Shown here one piece after another: positions 45,236 to 54,188 of a DNA stretch of 64,000 nucleotides; the stretch's first letter is position 1, and every line of letters begins with the position of its first letter. Made by a program: the position numbers and the translations under genes. Source of the stretch: Polaromonas glacialis (GTDB taxonomy: Bacteria; Pseudomonadota; Gammaproteobacteria; Burkholderiales; Burkholderiaceae_C); the NCBI RefSeq assembly GCF_000709345.1, contig NZ_KL448323.1:3368451-3432450 (forward strand), in the 5' to 3' direction. A model generated the notes under the pieces. That model did not search any database, was not told where the DNA came from, and was given only the letters and a program-made list of their open reading frames with translations.

Positions 45236-47455
45236 ATGACCGATTGCTGCTCAAAACCTTCCGATACCTGCGCCATTCCCGTGGCGCCTGCTGCGCCCCC
45301 GCCCTCGGGCGCCACGCGCTTTCGCATTCCGGCGATGGACTGCGCCGTGGAAGAGGCCGATATCCGCCGCCTCTTGGAGCCGGTGAAGGGCATCCGTTCG
45401 CTGAACTTCCAGCTGGTGGCGCGAACCCTCGCGATTGACGCGCCGGATGACGCCGTGCAGGCCGCTGTCGCGGCGATTGGCCAGGCGGGCTACAAGATGC
45501 AGCCGTTTGCCACGGCCCCGGCGGATGAAGGCGCGCACAAGGGGCACGACCACGCGCATGACGACGGCCACGCGCTGCCTGCGGGCCTGCCCCGGCTGGT
45601 CGGCGCGCTGGTGCTGGCGGGCGTGGCCGAGGCGATCAGTTTTTTCGCCCCCGAAGGCCTGCCGTGGATGCTGGCTGGCATGGCGGTGGCGCTGGCCGCC
45701 ATCTACCTGGCGGGGCTGGAGGTGTACCAGAAAGGCCTCACCGCGCTGTTCAAACGCCGGCTCAACATCAATGCCTTGATGACGGTGGCCGTGACCGGCG
45801 CCTTCCTGATCGGCCAGTGGCCCGAGGCGGCGATGGTGATGGCGCTGTATTCGCTCGCCGAGCTGATCGAGGCGATGGCGGTGGACCGCGCGCGCAATGC
45901 CATCAAGGGCCTGATGGCGCTGGCCCCCGAGCAAGCCGATGTTCGCCAGCCCGGCGGCAACTGGCAGACCGTGGCACTCAATGACGTGCCGCTGGGCGCC
46001 ACCGTGCGCGTCAGGCCCGGCGGGCGCATTCCGCTGGACGGGCTGGTCACGGCCGGCGCCAGCGCGGTGAACCAGGCGCCGGTCACCGGCGAAAGCCTGC
46101 CGGTGGACAAGGGCGTGGGCGACAGTGTGTTCGGCGGCACCATCAACGAAACCGGCGAGCTGGAACTGGCGGTGACGGCGGCCGCGCAGGACAGCACGCT
46201 GGCGCGCATCATCCACGCCGTCGAGCAGGCGCAAGGCAAGCGCGCGCCCACGCAGACGCTGATCGACCGCTTCGCCGCCGTCTACACGCCGACCGTGTTC
46301 GTGCTGGCGCTGGCGGTCGCCTTGTTCACGCCGCTGCTGCTCGACTGGACCTGGCTGGACGCGCTGTACAAGGCGCTGGTGCTGCTGGTCATCGCCTGCC
46401 CGTGCGCGCTGGTGGTGTCCACGCCGGTGACGGTGGTCAGCGGCCTGGCGACGGCGGCGCGGCGCGGCATCTTGATCAAGGGCGGCACCTACCTGGAGGA
46501 AGCCCGCCGCCTGAAGGCCGTGGCGCTCGACAAGACCGGCACCCTCACGCAGGGCGCGCCGTCGCTGGTCGGCTGGCAGGCCTGGGGCGGGCTTGATCAG
46601 GCTGAAGTCCACCACATCGCCGCCCGCCTGGCGGCCCGCTCGGACCATCCGGTGTCCAGGGCGATTGCCCAGGGGCTGGCCGACAGCCGCAGTGCCGGCG
46701 CTGCTGCGGTTGAAGCTTTTGGCGCGCTGGCGGGGCAGGGCGTTCAGGGCAGCGTCGATGGCGCCAGTTACGTGCTGGGCAACCACCGGCTGATGGAGGC
46801 GCGCGGGCAATGCTCGCCCGCGCTGGAAGCGGCGCTGGCGGTGCATGAAGCGCAGGGCCGGACGGTGACACTGCTGGCCGGCGCGCAGGGGGTGCTGGGC
46901 TTTTTTGCGGTCGCCGACACGATCCGGGACAGCTCGCGCCAGGCGGTGGCCGAATTGAAGGCGCTGGGCGTGGTGACGGTGATGCTGACCGGCGACAACG
47001 CCGCCACCGCCCGGGCCATCGCCGCGCAGGCCGGCATTGACGACGTGCGCGGCAACCTCTTGCCAGAGGACAAGCTGGCCGCCATCCGCCAGCTGCAAAG
47101 CGATTACGGGCCGACCGGCATGACCGGCGACGGAATCAACGACGCACCGGCGCTGGCGCAGGCCGACATCGGTTTTGCCATGGGCGGCGCGGGCACCGAC
47201 ATTGCCATCGAGGCGGCCGACGTGGTCATCATGAACGACAGCCTGCTGCGCATTGCCGAGACGGTGCGCCTGTCGCGGCGAACGCACGCCGTGCTGTGGC
47301 AGAACATCACGCTGGCGCTGGGCATCAAGGCGGTGTTTTTCGTGCTCGCCGTGTTTGGCAGCGCGACCATGTGGATGGCGGTGTTCGCCGACATGGGCGC
47401 CAGCCTGCTGGTGGTGGCCAACGGCCTGCGGCTGCTGCGCCGCCAGGGCGGCTGA
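45236..47455 (+). CDS. cadA: Heavy-metal P1B-type ATPase (Cd/Zn/Pb exporter)
   Basis: 739 residues, ATG behind ACAGGAAAA. Cys-rich start MTDCCSKPSDTC, HMA-like domain (FRIPAMDCAVEEADIRRLL), a His-rich linker (GAHKGHDHAHDDGHA), eight membrane segments, membrane CPC at residues 388-390, phosphorylated Asp432 in DKTGTLTQG, HP motif in SDHPVSRAI, and hinge GDGINDAPALAQAD. CPC and the His-rich region predict Zn/Cd/Pb export across the inner membrane. Controlled by the adjacent cadR. Confidence 0.96.
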   Translation: MTDCCSKPSDTCAIPVAPAAPPPSGATRFRIPAMDCAVEEADIRRLLEPVKGIRSLNFQLVARTLAIDAPDDAVQAAVAAIGQAGYKMQPFATAPADEGAHKGHDHAHDDGHALPAGLPRLVGALVLAGVAEAISFFAPEGLPWMLAGMAVALAAIYLAGLEVYQKGLTALFKRRLNINALMTVAVTGAFLIGQWPEAAMVMALYSLAELIEAMAVDRARNAIKGLMALAPEQADVRQPGGNWQTVALNDVPLGATVRVRPGGRIPLDGLVTAGASAVNQAPVTGESLPVDKGVGDSVFGGTINETGELELAVTAAAQDSTLARIIHAVEQAQGKRAPTQTLIDRFAAVYTPTVFVLALAVALFTPLLLDWTWLDALYKALVLLVIACPCALVVSTPVTVVSGLATAARRGILIKGGTYLEEARRLKAVALDKTGTLTQGAPSLVGWQAWGGLDQAEVHHIAARLAARSDHPVSRAIAQGLADSRSAGAAAVEAFGALAGQGVQGSVDGASYVLGNHRLMEARGQCSPALEAALAVHEAQGRTVTLLAGAQGVLGFFAVADTIRDSSRQAVAELKALGVVTVMLTGDNAATARAIAAQAGIDDVRGNLLPEDKLAAIRQLQSDYGPTGMTGDGINDAPALAQADIGFAMGGAGTDIAIEAADVVIMNDSLLRIAETVRLSRRTHAVLWQNITLALGIKAVFFVLAVFGSATMWMAVFADMGASLLVVANGLRLLRRQGG

Positions 47456-47460
47456 CGGGT

Positions 47461-47528
47461 TTTGCTATTTAATTAATAGCTGCTTGCGTAGGCTGCGCAT
47501 GCCAAAGCAGCCTTTTTGATTCTGAAAA
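47461..47528 (+). repeat. 60-bp hairpin repeat after cadA
   Basis: TTTGCTATTTAATTAATAGC, TGCTTGCGTAGGCTGCGCAT, then GCAGCCTTTTTGATTCTG. Six bp beyond the cadA stop; it may also serve as a 3' hairpin. Confidence 0.8.
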
Positions 47529-47574
47529 ACCTTGCTTTCTGGTTGCAGCGAATACGCGCTCATGCGGATTGACA

Positions 47575-47880
47575 TCAGTGCAGGCTGTCGGAAAACCTGC
47601 TGCCAGGCGCACTGACAACGCTGCAGCGGACCTGCTCCAGTTCGGCAATCAGCGCGTCAACCGCTGCCAGAAAGTCTTCGCGACTGGCATGCGGAAAATT
47701 GCTGACCAGCGCCGATGAATGCCTGGCCAGCTCCTGCGCCTCGGCCTGGCGCGCCCAGCGCCGGACCTCGCAGTAAGTCAGCAAGGCCAGCCGGCCCAGG
47801 TCTCCCTTCCTGCGAGCGAAGCGCAGGTCGCCCAAGATGTCTTCGAGTCCATTTTGAAGGGATAAGGAAGAAGCGTTCAT
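47575..47880 (-). CDS. Small conserved hypothetical protein
   Basis: 101 residues from ATG 47880. Mostly helical with LQNGLEDILGDLRFARRKGD, then LALLTYCEVRRWARQAEAQE and EDFLAAVDALIAELEQVRC. No family recognised. Soluble, charged; could be a small regulatory or adaptor protein. Convergent with cadA, separated by a hairpin repeat. Confidence 0.55.
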   Translation of the reverse strand: MNASSLSLQNGLEDILGDLRFARRKGDLGRLALLTYCEVRRWARQAEAQELARHSSALVSNFPHASREDFLAAVDALIAELEQVRCSVVSAPGSRFSDSLH

Positions 47881-47953
47881 GTTGCAGTGCAGCATGAATC
47901 TTTGAACTTACACGAAACTTACGTTTGCCTTGCTTTTTGGCCTGGCCGTGCGT

Positions 47954-48020
47954 TCAGCGCTCGCCGAACATGTTCAGTTTGACGCCGTTGAGCGTGAGGA
48001 TTTTCATGGGCTTTCCTGAT
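47954..48020 (-). pseudogene. Distal part of a small gene interrupted by IS1595-type element
   Basis: Minus strand, after the insertion sequence: KPMKILTLNGVKLNMFGER then stop. Removing the element and one copy of the 8-bp duplication joins it in frame to a reading frame starting near 49320 (MPIGAPAPPMNPQ ... IPRNRSG). The last 17 residues also resemble the AroQ start (MKILTLNG-LN--G-R), so an AroQ scrap is the alternative reading. Confidence 0.35.
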
Positions 48021-49073
48021 GGCTCTGTCACTGTTAGATGTGGAATTTTTTTTCCAGAGGCGTAGAGTTCATAGCGAACCGTGAAGGAGGTTAGCCATGA
48101 ACGCCGAGACTTTCAATGCGTTGATGAACCAACAGGTGCCCCGGCTCACGCTGCGCCAGCGTGAACTGCTCAAAAAGCGTCTGGATGAACTCGATGAGCA
48201 GCAAAAAGGGCTGGCCGTCATTGAGTCGTCCAGCGCGACTGAGCCGCGCTGCTGCCCACACTGCCAAGGCAGCGAGCTTTACCGGCATGGCCACGTCAGT
48301 GGGTTGCAGCGCTACCGCTGCCGGACATGCCACCGCACGTTCAATGCCCTGACGGGCACCGCGCTGGCGCGGCTGCGCAAGAAGGGCAAGTGGTTCGGTT
48401 TTAGTCAAGCCCTGGCCGCCTCCCTCACCCTTCGCCGGGCCGCTACTGCCCTGCAGGTTCACCGAAACACGGCGCTGCGCTGGCGCCATCGCTTTCTCAG
48501 CGGCCTCAAGGCAGACCGCGCGACAACGCTGCAAGGTATTACCGAGGCCGACGAGACCTATATCCTGGAGTCGCGCAAGGGCTGTCGCAAGCTGGACCGC
48601 CCGCCTCGCCGTCGCGGCAGCAAGGCGAGAAAAGCGGGCCTGTCCGGTGAACTGGTCTGCGTTTTGGTGGCTCGGGACCGTGCCGGACAGACGCTGGACT
48701 GGGTGATGGGACGCGGGCAGATGACAAAAGCCGCACTGGCCGGCGCACTGCAGCCCGTGCTGGCCAAGGATGCGCTGCTGGTGAGCGATGGCAACCGGAC
48801 CTACTGCGGCTTTGCGCACGACGCGCACCTGGCGCACGAGGCGGTCAATCTGAACGCAGGCGTGCGCGTCAACGGCGCCATCCATGTCCAGAATGTCAAC
48901 GCCTATCACGGCCGTCTCAAACAGTGGCTGCACCGCTTTCACGGCGTTGCCACGGGCTATCTGGACAACTACCTGGGCTGGTTTCGCGCCCTGGACAGCC
49001 ACCATGGCGACTCTGGGCAAGCTGTCTTGGCGATGGCCTTGGGAAAATTTCCACATTTAACAGTGACATAGCC
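48021..49073 (+). mobile_element. IS1595-type insertion sequence, copy 1
   Basis: 1053 bp. Inverted ends GGCTCTGTCACTGTTAGATG (left) and the complement of GGCTATGTCACTGTTAAATG (right). Flanked by an exact 8-bp duplication TTCCTGAT (48013-48020 and 49074-49081). One transposase gene. Differs from copy 2 (56339-57391) at one seen base (48420 C versus 56738 G). Confidence 0.95.
48097..49071 (+). CDS. IS1595-family transposase, copy 1
   Basis: 324 residues, ATG behind GAAGGAGGTTAGCC. N-terminal zinc ribbon CCPHCQGSELYRHGHVSGLQ with a second pair CRTCHRTFNALTG, HTH-like region LTLRRAATALQVHRNTALRW, then the ISXO2-like DDE domain starting GITEADETYILESRKG (first Asp) with the second acidic site in ALLVSDGNRTY. 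The protein ends in the right terminal repeat. Identical in product to copy 2 (the one base change is synonymous). Confidence 0.95.
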   Translation: MNAETFNALMNQQVPRLTLRQRELLKKRLDELDEQQKGLAVIESSSATEPRCCPHCQGSELYRHGHVSGLQRYRCRTCHRTFNALTGTALARLRKKGKWFGFSQALAASLTLRRAATALQVHRNTALRWRHRFLSGLKADRATTLQGITEADETYILESRKGCRKLDRPPRRRGSKARKAGLSGELVCVLVARDRAGQTLDWVMGRGQMTKAALAGALQPVLAKDALLVSDGNRTYCGFAHDAHLAHEAVNLNAGVRVNGAIHVQNVNAYHGRLKQWLHRFHGVATGYLDNYLGWFRALDSHHGDSGQAVLAMALGKFPHLTVT

Positions 49074-49320
49074 TTCCTGATCGGTTGCGAGGGATTGACA
49101 GGCGCGCGTCACCCGTGCGGACGGGCCGCATCGGAAAAAGCGCCCGGCCAGCTTGCCTGCGAATCATGGCCATTTCAGCCGGCGGCAGCTCGGGCGCCCG
49201 CATGCCGGCTTTTTTCGGCTGCTCCAGCCCACGGTACACGGCGCCGGGTTCATGGCGCCGCATGGATAAGCCTTGATTCGCTTGTGGATTCATGGGCGGT
49301 GCCGGTGCCCCGATTGGCAC
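49074..49320 (-). pseudogene. Proximal part of the small gene interrupted by IS1595-type copy 1
   Basis: The minus-strand frame from 49320 reads MPIGAPAPPMNPQANQGLSM ... PELPPAEMAMIRRQAGRALF and enters the IS. Without the element it would continue into 47954-48020 to give about 104 residues. No domain recognised; Pro/Arg-rich composition makes coding status uncertain. The terC promoter must lie in or near this region on the plus strand. Confidence 0.3.
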
Positions 49321-49361
49321 AATCTCATTAGACTCGCCGGCTTTACCTTTGCGAAATTCTC

Positions 49362-50108
49362 ATGGAACTTCTTTCCGACCCGAATATCTGGATCGCCTTT
49401 TTCATGCTCGCGGCGCTTGAAATCGTCCTGGGCATTGACAACATCATCTTCATCAGCATCCTGGTGAGCCGCCTGCCGGCTGAAAAGCGCGACCTGGCGC
49501 GCCGGCTGGGGCTGGGCTTTGCGATGGTCTCGCGCATTGCGCTGCTGTTCAGCCTGGCCTGGGTCATGACGCTGACCACGCCGATCTTCACCGTATTCGC
49601 CCAGGAAATCAGCGGACGCGACCTGATCCTGCTTGGCGGCGGCCTGTTCCTGCTGTACAAGGCCTCGCACGAGATTTTCCAGGAGGTCGAGGCGCATGAG
49701 TCCGACGAGGTCAGCGCCGGGGTCGACAAGGTCAAGGCCGGCGCTACCGTGTTCTGGGGAACGATCGTGCAGATCGGCATCGTGGACATCGTGTTTTCGC
49801 TGGACTCGGTGATCACCGCCGTCGGCATGGTGGACAACATCAGCGTCATGGTGGCCGCCGTCGTGGCATCGGTCGCCGTCATGATGTTCGCGGCCAAGCC
49901 GATTGGCGAGTTCGTCGATGCGCACCCGTCCATCAAGATTTTGGCGCTGGCTTTCCTGACCATGGTCGGCACGCTGCTGGTCGCCGAAGCCTTTGATGTG
50001 CATGTGCCCAAGGCTTACGTCTATGTGGCCATGCTGTTTTCCCTGACGGTGGAGGCGCTCAACATCCGGGCGCGCACCAAGCGCCTTGCCGCCAAGGCGG
50101 CGGCCTGA
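49362..50108 (+). CDS. TerC-family integral membrane protein
   Basis: 248 residues, seven predicted membrane helices. Conserved acidic motifs ALEIVLGIDNIIFISILV and IVDIVFSLDSVITAVGMVD, plus FVDAHPSIKILALAFL. TerC proteins act in tellurite resistance or metal (Mn) efflux; which applies here cannot be read. No ter operon partners and no recognisable yybP-ykoY riboswitch upstream. ATG preceded by a modest site. Convergent with aroE. Confidence 0.92.
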   Translation: MELLSDPNIWIAFFMLAALEIVLGIDNIIFISILVSRLPAEKRDLARRLGLGFAMVSRIALLFSLAWVMTLTTPIFTVFAQEISGRDLILLGGGLFLLYKASHEIFQEVEAHESDEVSAGVDKVKAGATVFWGTIVQIGIVDIVFSLDSVITAVGMVDNISVMVAAVVASVAVMMFAAKPIGEFVDAHPSIKILALAFLTMVGTLLVAEAFDVHVPKAYVYVAMLFSLTVEALNIRARTKRLAAKAAA

Positions 50109-50171
50109 ACCCGCCCGGCTTGCCGGGTTTTTGACGCCAGCCCGCCGGAGCCGGCCCGCCTGAAGGGTTTC

Positions 50172-50999
50172 TCAGACCAGCGGAACGGTCAGTTTCTCGA
50201 TCACCGCGCGGGTGTCGGGCCGCACGCCGCGCCACCACTCAAAAGCTTCGGCGGCCTGTTCGGCCAGCATACCGACGCCATCGGCCAGCTGCTGCACGCC
50301 GGCGTTCTGCGCGAACCGCAAAAACGGCGTCAGCCCCTTGCCGTAGGCCAGTTCATAGGCCAGGGCACCCGGCGCGAACACGCTGGCCGGCACCGGCGGC
50401 AACTCGGTGTGCAGGCTGGCCGAGGTGGCGTTGAACACCACGTCGAACGCCTGCCCCGCCAGGTCCGCGTAGGTGCAGCCGCGCACAGGGCCGGCGCCTG
50501 ACGCTTCGGCGATGCGCACCAGTACCTGCGCCTTGTCCAGGCTGCGGTTGGCAATCACCAGTTCGGCGGGTTCCTGCGCCAGGAAAGGCAGCAGCGCGCC
50601 CCGCGCCGCGCCGCCCGCGCCGAGCAGCAGCACGCGTTTGCCCTTGAGCGGGCAGTTCAGGTTGTGGACCACGTCGCGCACCAGGCCGACACCGTCGAAG
50701 TTCTCGGCCAGCACCCGGTCGCCGTCAAACTTCATGGCATTGGCCGCGCCGGCCAGTTCGGCGCGCTCCGAGCGCTCGGTCGCATAGGCAAAGGCATCGA
50801 GCTTGAATGGCGTGGTGATGTTCAGGCCCAGCCCGCCGGCGGCGCGAAACGCATCGACCGCGCCGGCGAAGCCGTCCAGCGGGCCTTCAAGGGCGGTGTA
50901 CTGCATGTCCTGGCCGGTGGCCTGCGCGAACATGCCGTGGATCAGGGGCGATTTGCTCTGGTGAATGGGGTTGCCGATAACGGCGTAAAGATCTGTCAT
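50172..50999 (-). CDS. aroE: Shikimate dehydrogenase
   Basis: NADPH-dependent reduction of 3-dehydroshikimate in aromatic amino-acid synthesis. 275 residues, full length. N-terminal substrate site VIGNPIHQSKSPLIHG and Lys in NITTPFKLDAF; NADP site LLGAGGAARGALLPFL and VIANRSLDKAQVL; C-terminal GVGMLAEQAAEAFEWWRG. A single gene with no operon partner visible here. Confidence 0.96.
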   Translation of the reverse strand: MTDLYAVIGNPIHQSKSPLIHGMFAQATGQDMQYTALEGPLDGFAGAVDAFRAAGGLGLNITTPFKLDAFAYATERSERAELAGAANAMKFDGDRVLAENFDGVGLVRDVVHNLNCPLKGKRVLLLGAGGAARGALLPFLAQEPAELVIANRSLDKAQVLVRIAEASGAGPVRGCTYADLAGQAFDVVFNATSASLHTELPPVPASVFAPGALAYELAYGKGLTPFLRFAQNAGVQQLADGVGMLAEQAAEAFEWWRGVRPDTRAVIEKLTVPLV

Positions 51000-51204
51000 G
51001 CCTGGGGCTCCGAAGTCAGCACACCGTCCCGCGCCGTGGCGTCGGTGTCGCGGCCAAATGCTACACGCTCGGCTATCTGGCGGCTGTGCTGGCCGGGCAG
51101 GCCTGTTTGGCCTTGATTTTTTAACTTCCTGCTTCGCTGCAGGTCAACGGCTTTGTCAGTCCTTGCCTGGGTGTTGCCGCAGGGTTGCTGTGTCTTTTGC
51201 TTGC

Positions 51205-51295
51205 TTGTCTTGGTTTTTTGGGTTTGGAGCGCCGGGAAGGCGCTCACCCCCCAAACCACAGAAGAAGCAAATCCAAAGCCCAAGAACATAGAAAC
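51205..51295 (-). repeat. CTTTGGGTTT-type repeat, reverse copy
   Basis: The reverse complement contains TTGGGCTTTGGATTTGCTTC, TTCTGTGGTTTGGGGGGTGA and GCGCCTTCCCGGCG, nearly identical to 56233-56290. Confidence 0.8.
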
Positions 51296-51335
51296 CGCAG
51301 CGATCAAAACAGCAGCGTTAGCAGTTACGATTTTG

Positions 51336-51396
51336 TTGCCAAAAACTGCCTTTTGCGCAAGCTGCGCCTGCACAACCAACTATTGAATCAATAGCA
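51336..51396 (-). repeat. 60-bp hairpin repeat, reverse
   Basis: TTGCCAAAAACTGCCTTTTG, CGCAAGCTGCGCCTGCACAA, CCAACTATTGAATCAATAGC. About 45 bp downstream of the panE stop. Confidence 0.75.
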
Positions 51397-51438
51397 AACC
51401 ATAGGTGCCTGGGCCATGCATGTCGCCCTGCGCCTGGA

Positions 51439-52365
51439 TCAGCCCGCCAGCCCGCGCTCGATGCCTTTGATGCAGGCCACCAGCGTCTGGTTGACCGGCG
51501 TCGGCACGCCGACCTTTTCGCCCTGGCGCACCACCGCGCCGTTGATGTAGTCAATCTCGGTGATCGAGCCTTTTTCCAGGCTTTGCAGCATCGACGGCTT
51601 GAACTCGAACGGCAGGCCGGCGCCGGCCATGCGCCAGGCATCAAGCGGCTCGGCAATGCTCAATATGATGCCGCTGGCCCTGGCGACGGCCATTGCCTCG
51701 CTGACGGCCGCGACGGCGCAGGCCTGCAGTTCGGGCGACTGGTACAGCAGCCCGTAGGGCAGGCGCGTGATGCCGCTCAGCGCGCCGGTCGCCACATTGA
51801 CCAGCAGCTTGTCCCAGATCGCGCCCGAGATGTTCTCGCTGACCGTGGTGTCCAGCCCGGCCTGGTTGAACAGCGCGGCGATGCGCAGCACGCGCTGCGA
51901 CACGCCGCCGCCCGGTTCGCCCAACAGCGTCAGCTTGTTCACCGTGCCGGCCAGCACATGGCCGGGCGCCAGCTGTGTGCCGCCCACATAGGTCTTGCCC
52001 GCCAGCAGCCGCTCGCGGCCGACGATGCCGGCCAGCACGTCTTCATGGCCCAGGCCGTTTTGCAGCGACAGCACCACCGTATCAATCCCCAGCAAGGAAG
52101 TGGCGGCCTGCATAGCCTCGGCGGTGTGAAAGGACTTGACCAGCACGATCACCAGCGCCACCGTGCCCGCCGGCTGCGCCGTGGTGGCCGCATGCACCGC
52201 TACCGTGCGGTCCACGCCGCCGGTGCGCAACATCAAGCCCCGGCGGTTCATCGCCTCGACCTGGTCCGCATTGCGGTTGATCAGCCACACCTCGTGGCCC
52301 GCCTCGGTCAGCACGCCGCCCATGGCGCAGCCCAATGCGCCCGCGCCCAAGATTGCAATTTTCAC
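51439..52365 (-). CDS. panE: 2-dehydropantoate 2-reductase
   Basis: Ketopantoate reductase of the pantothenate/CoA pathway, NADPH-dependent. 308 residues. N-terminal dinucleotide site ILGAGALGCAMGGVLTEAG, the Lys of LVKSFHTAEAM, SLQNGLGHEDVL, and C-terminal domain with Lys in GAIWDKLLVNVATGAL and FEFKPSMLQSLEKGSITEID. Several paralogues exist in proteobacteria, so the gene may serve another 2-oxo acid; panE is the best call. Single gene. Confidence 0.88.
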   Translation of the reverse strand: MKIAILGAGALGCAMGGVLTEAGHEVWLINRNADQVEAMNRRGLMLRTGGVDRTVAVHAATTAQPAGTVALVIVLVKSFHTAEAMQAATSLLGIDTVVLSLQNGLGHEDVLAGIVGRERLLAGKTYVGGTQLAPGHVLAGTVNKLTLLGEPGGGVSQRVLRIAALFNQAGLDTTVSENISGAIWDKLLVNVATGALSGITRLPYGLLYQSPELQACAVAAVSEAMAVARASGIILSIAEPLDAWRMAGAGLPFEFKPSMLQSLEKGSITEIDYINGAVVRQGEKVGVPTPVNQTLVACIKGIERGLAG

Positions 52366-52470
52366 AAGCTGCTCCCGACAAATAAGTGAAGGGATTCTGG
52401 CAGCTGTTCATGCAGAAGCCGCCTGCCGGCTGGCGCGAAATTCCTGGCCTCATGGCGCCTGACAGTTGTT

Positions 52471-52535
52471 GCTACTGAATTCATAGCTGCTTGCGCATGC
52501 CAGTCGTGCGCAAGCAGCCTGTTTGATGCTGAAAT
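52471..52535 (+). repeat. 60-bp hairpin repeat, near-consensus
   Basis: GCTACTGAATTCATAGCTGC, TTGCGCATGCCAGTCGTGCG, CAAGCAGCCTGTTTGATGCT. It abuts the stop codon of the receiver gene (52536). Confidence 0.85.
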
Positions 52536-52958
52536 CTAGTTCAGCCGGAAGCCAGAGTCCGGCGCGTCGGGCCGTTTTCTGGCCAGCTGGCGGGTCTGCT
52601 CGATGCAAAAGTCCAGCAGGCGGTCGAGTTCGGTGGACTTGTCGAACACCGCATCGGCCCCCAGCGCCACCGAGCGCTTGCGGATTTCCGGCGTGGCGTA
52701 GTTGGTCAGGAGCACGACCTTCTGGAAAGGCGCGCGGTCCTGGCACGCGGCCAGCACGCCCAGGCCGCTTCCCTGCTTTAAAAACAGGTCAACGATGGCC
52801 AGGTGCCAGTCCGGATGGCGGTCAAGCCACTGGCTGGCTTCGTTCTGGGTCGCCGAATGCGCGGTAATTTCCAGAGCGGCTATTTCGCCAAGGGTTTCGA
52901 TCAGGTTGGTGCGCACGACCGGGTTGTCTTCAACCAGGTAGGCAATCAAGGTTTGCAT
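52536..52958 (-). CDS. Single-domain response regulator (receiver only)
   Basis: 140 residues, one REC domain without output. Acidic pair in AYLVEDNPVVR, phospho-Asp in HLAIVDLFLKQGSG, Thr in VVLLTNYATPE and Lys in AVFDKSTELD. The tail ARKRPDAPDSGF is short. Such stand-alone receivers shuttle phosphoryl groups or act on other proteins. No kinase is adjacent; the nearest are the PhoQ-like kinase at 37165 and the hydrolase-PAS kinase at 59334. Confidence 0.88.
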   Translation of the reverse strand: MQTLIAYLVEDNPVVRTNLIETLGEIAALEITAHSATQNEASQWLDRHPDWHLAIVDLFLKQGSGLGVLAACQDRAPFQKVVLLTNYATPEIRKRSVALGADAVFDKSTELDRLLDFCIEQTRQLARKRPDAPDSGFRLN

Positions 52959-53108
52959 AGAGCGCCTGTGTGTTTGAGTGGCAGCTGCTGCTGCCCATCA
53001 GGAAAACTCCCTTGCCCATGGAAACACTTTCAGGGAAAGGTCGCCGCCGTCCAATAACGCCAGCCAGAGTAGGACAGCGCGCGGGTCCGGCACAGCCTGA
53101 AACCTTTT

Positions 53109-54188
53109 TCAGCTGGGCGACGACAGGGCCCGAAGCGGGTCGCTGGCGTGCGCTTCGGGCCGCTCCTCGGCGCCGCCCGGGTGCCGCGCGAACCGGTCCG
53201 GCACCCGTCCATGCACTGGCGCCGCATCCGGCCAGGGCCAGCCGCCAAATTGGGTGCGCTGGTAGTCGGCGAACGCCTGCCGTATCTCGGCGTCGGTGTT
53301 CATTATGAACGGGCCATGCTGCGCCACCGGCTCGCCAATCGGCCGGCCCTGCAGCAGCAAAAATTCGGATTCCCCGGGCCCGTTGACCAGTTCGACGGCG
53401 GCATCGGCGCGCAAGGCGATGGCGCTGGCTTGGCGCACCGCCTGGCCGGCCACGGTGACGGAGGCACCCTTGAAGAAATACAGCTGGCGACGGGTGGATT
53501 CGCCAGCGGCGGCAGGCAGCGTCCAGCGAGCGCCGGGCGCCATGCGCAGCGTCCAGATGGCCACGTCGGCCTCAAGCCGCGCGGCCCAGGAGTCGGGCGG
53601 CGGCGGCAAGGGCGCGCCCACGCTGGCGTCCGGGTCGTTCAGCCGGCCGGTGATGACCGCCACGTCGGTCGTGCGGCCCGCTTCATCGGTCGCCGTGAAC
53701 TTCGGAATGTCCTGCGCCCAGAACATGGTGAAGTGCGGCGTGGCCATTTTGGCTGAAGCCGGCAAGTTTAGCCAGATCTGGAACAGCTCCAGCGGGTTCG
53801 GCCCGTCCGGGTCGAGCAGCGGGAACATTTCGGAATGCACCACGCCCTGGCCGGCGGTGAGCCACTGCACGTCACCCTGCCCGAAACGCGCCGTCGCGCC
53901 GAGTGAATCGGAATGGTCGACCAGGCCCTTGCGCACGATGGTCACGGTTTCAAAACCCCGGTGCGGATGCGCCGGAAAGCCCGGCACGGTGCTGCCGTGG
54001 TACATGCTCCAGCCGTCCTTGCGGCTGAAGTCCTGGCCGATGTCGCGCCCCGCGAGCGACGCCGCCGGGCCGTGCTGCGCATTGCCTTGCGGATAGGCGT
54101 CGTCGTGGTACACGCAAAACAGGAAAGGATCGACCGTTGGCCACGGAAAACCCAGCGGCTCGATGCGAAGAACGGGCGAGGAAGGCAT
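53109..54188 (-). CDS. Pirin-family bicupin
   Basis: 359 residues, longer at the C-terminus than typical pirin by about 40 residues (Ala/Arg/Pro-rich). N-terminal cupin has the metal-binding HPHRGFETVTIV and TAGQGVVHSEMF; C-terminal cupin ends with GPFIMNTDAEIRQAFADYQR, the usual pirin signature. Some family members have quercetinase activity; others regulate transcription. Single gene with its own promoter; role not determined. Confidence 0.92.
   Translation of the reverse strand: MPSSPVLRIEPLGFPWPTVDPFLFCVYHDDAYPQGNAQHGPAASLAGRDIGQDFSRKDGWSMYHGSTVPGFPAHPHRGFETVTIVRKGLVDHSDSLGATARFGQGDVQWLTAGQGVVHSEMFPLLDPDGPNPLELFQIWLNLPASAKMATPHFTMFWAQDIPKFTATDEAGRTTDVAVITGRLNDPDASVGAPLPPPPDSWAARLEADVAIWTLRMAPGARWTLPAAAGESTRRQLYFFKGASVTVAGQAVRQASAIALRADAAVELVNGPGESEFLLLQGRPIGEPVAQHGPFIMNTDAEIRQAFADYQRTQFGGWPWPDAAPVHGRVPDRFARHPGGAEERPEAHASDPLRALSSPS

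Larger units (their letters stand above)
51000..51438. other. Intergenic region with two repeat families
   Basis: No supported gene. The aroE promoter should lie at the left side. 51205-51295 carries the CTTTGG-type repeat also found at 56229-56300 and 59150-59230; 51336-51396 carries a reverse hairpin repeat. Confidence 0.6.

Noticed and set aside
45251..47287. Long open frame opposite cadA
   Set aside because: Shadow of the P-type ATPase gene; no motif, no ribosome-binding site.
49270..49361. Manganese (yybP-ykoY) riboswitch before terC
   Set aside because: The conserved stem-loop bases I would expect are not visible in the short leader.
51050..51300. Short plus-strand proteins in the aroE-panE gap
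   Set aside because: Frames arise from repeat DNA (CTTTGG-type) and have no start signals.
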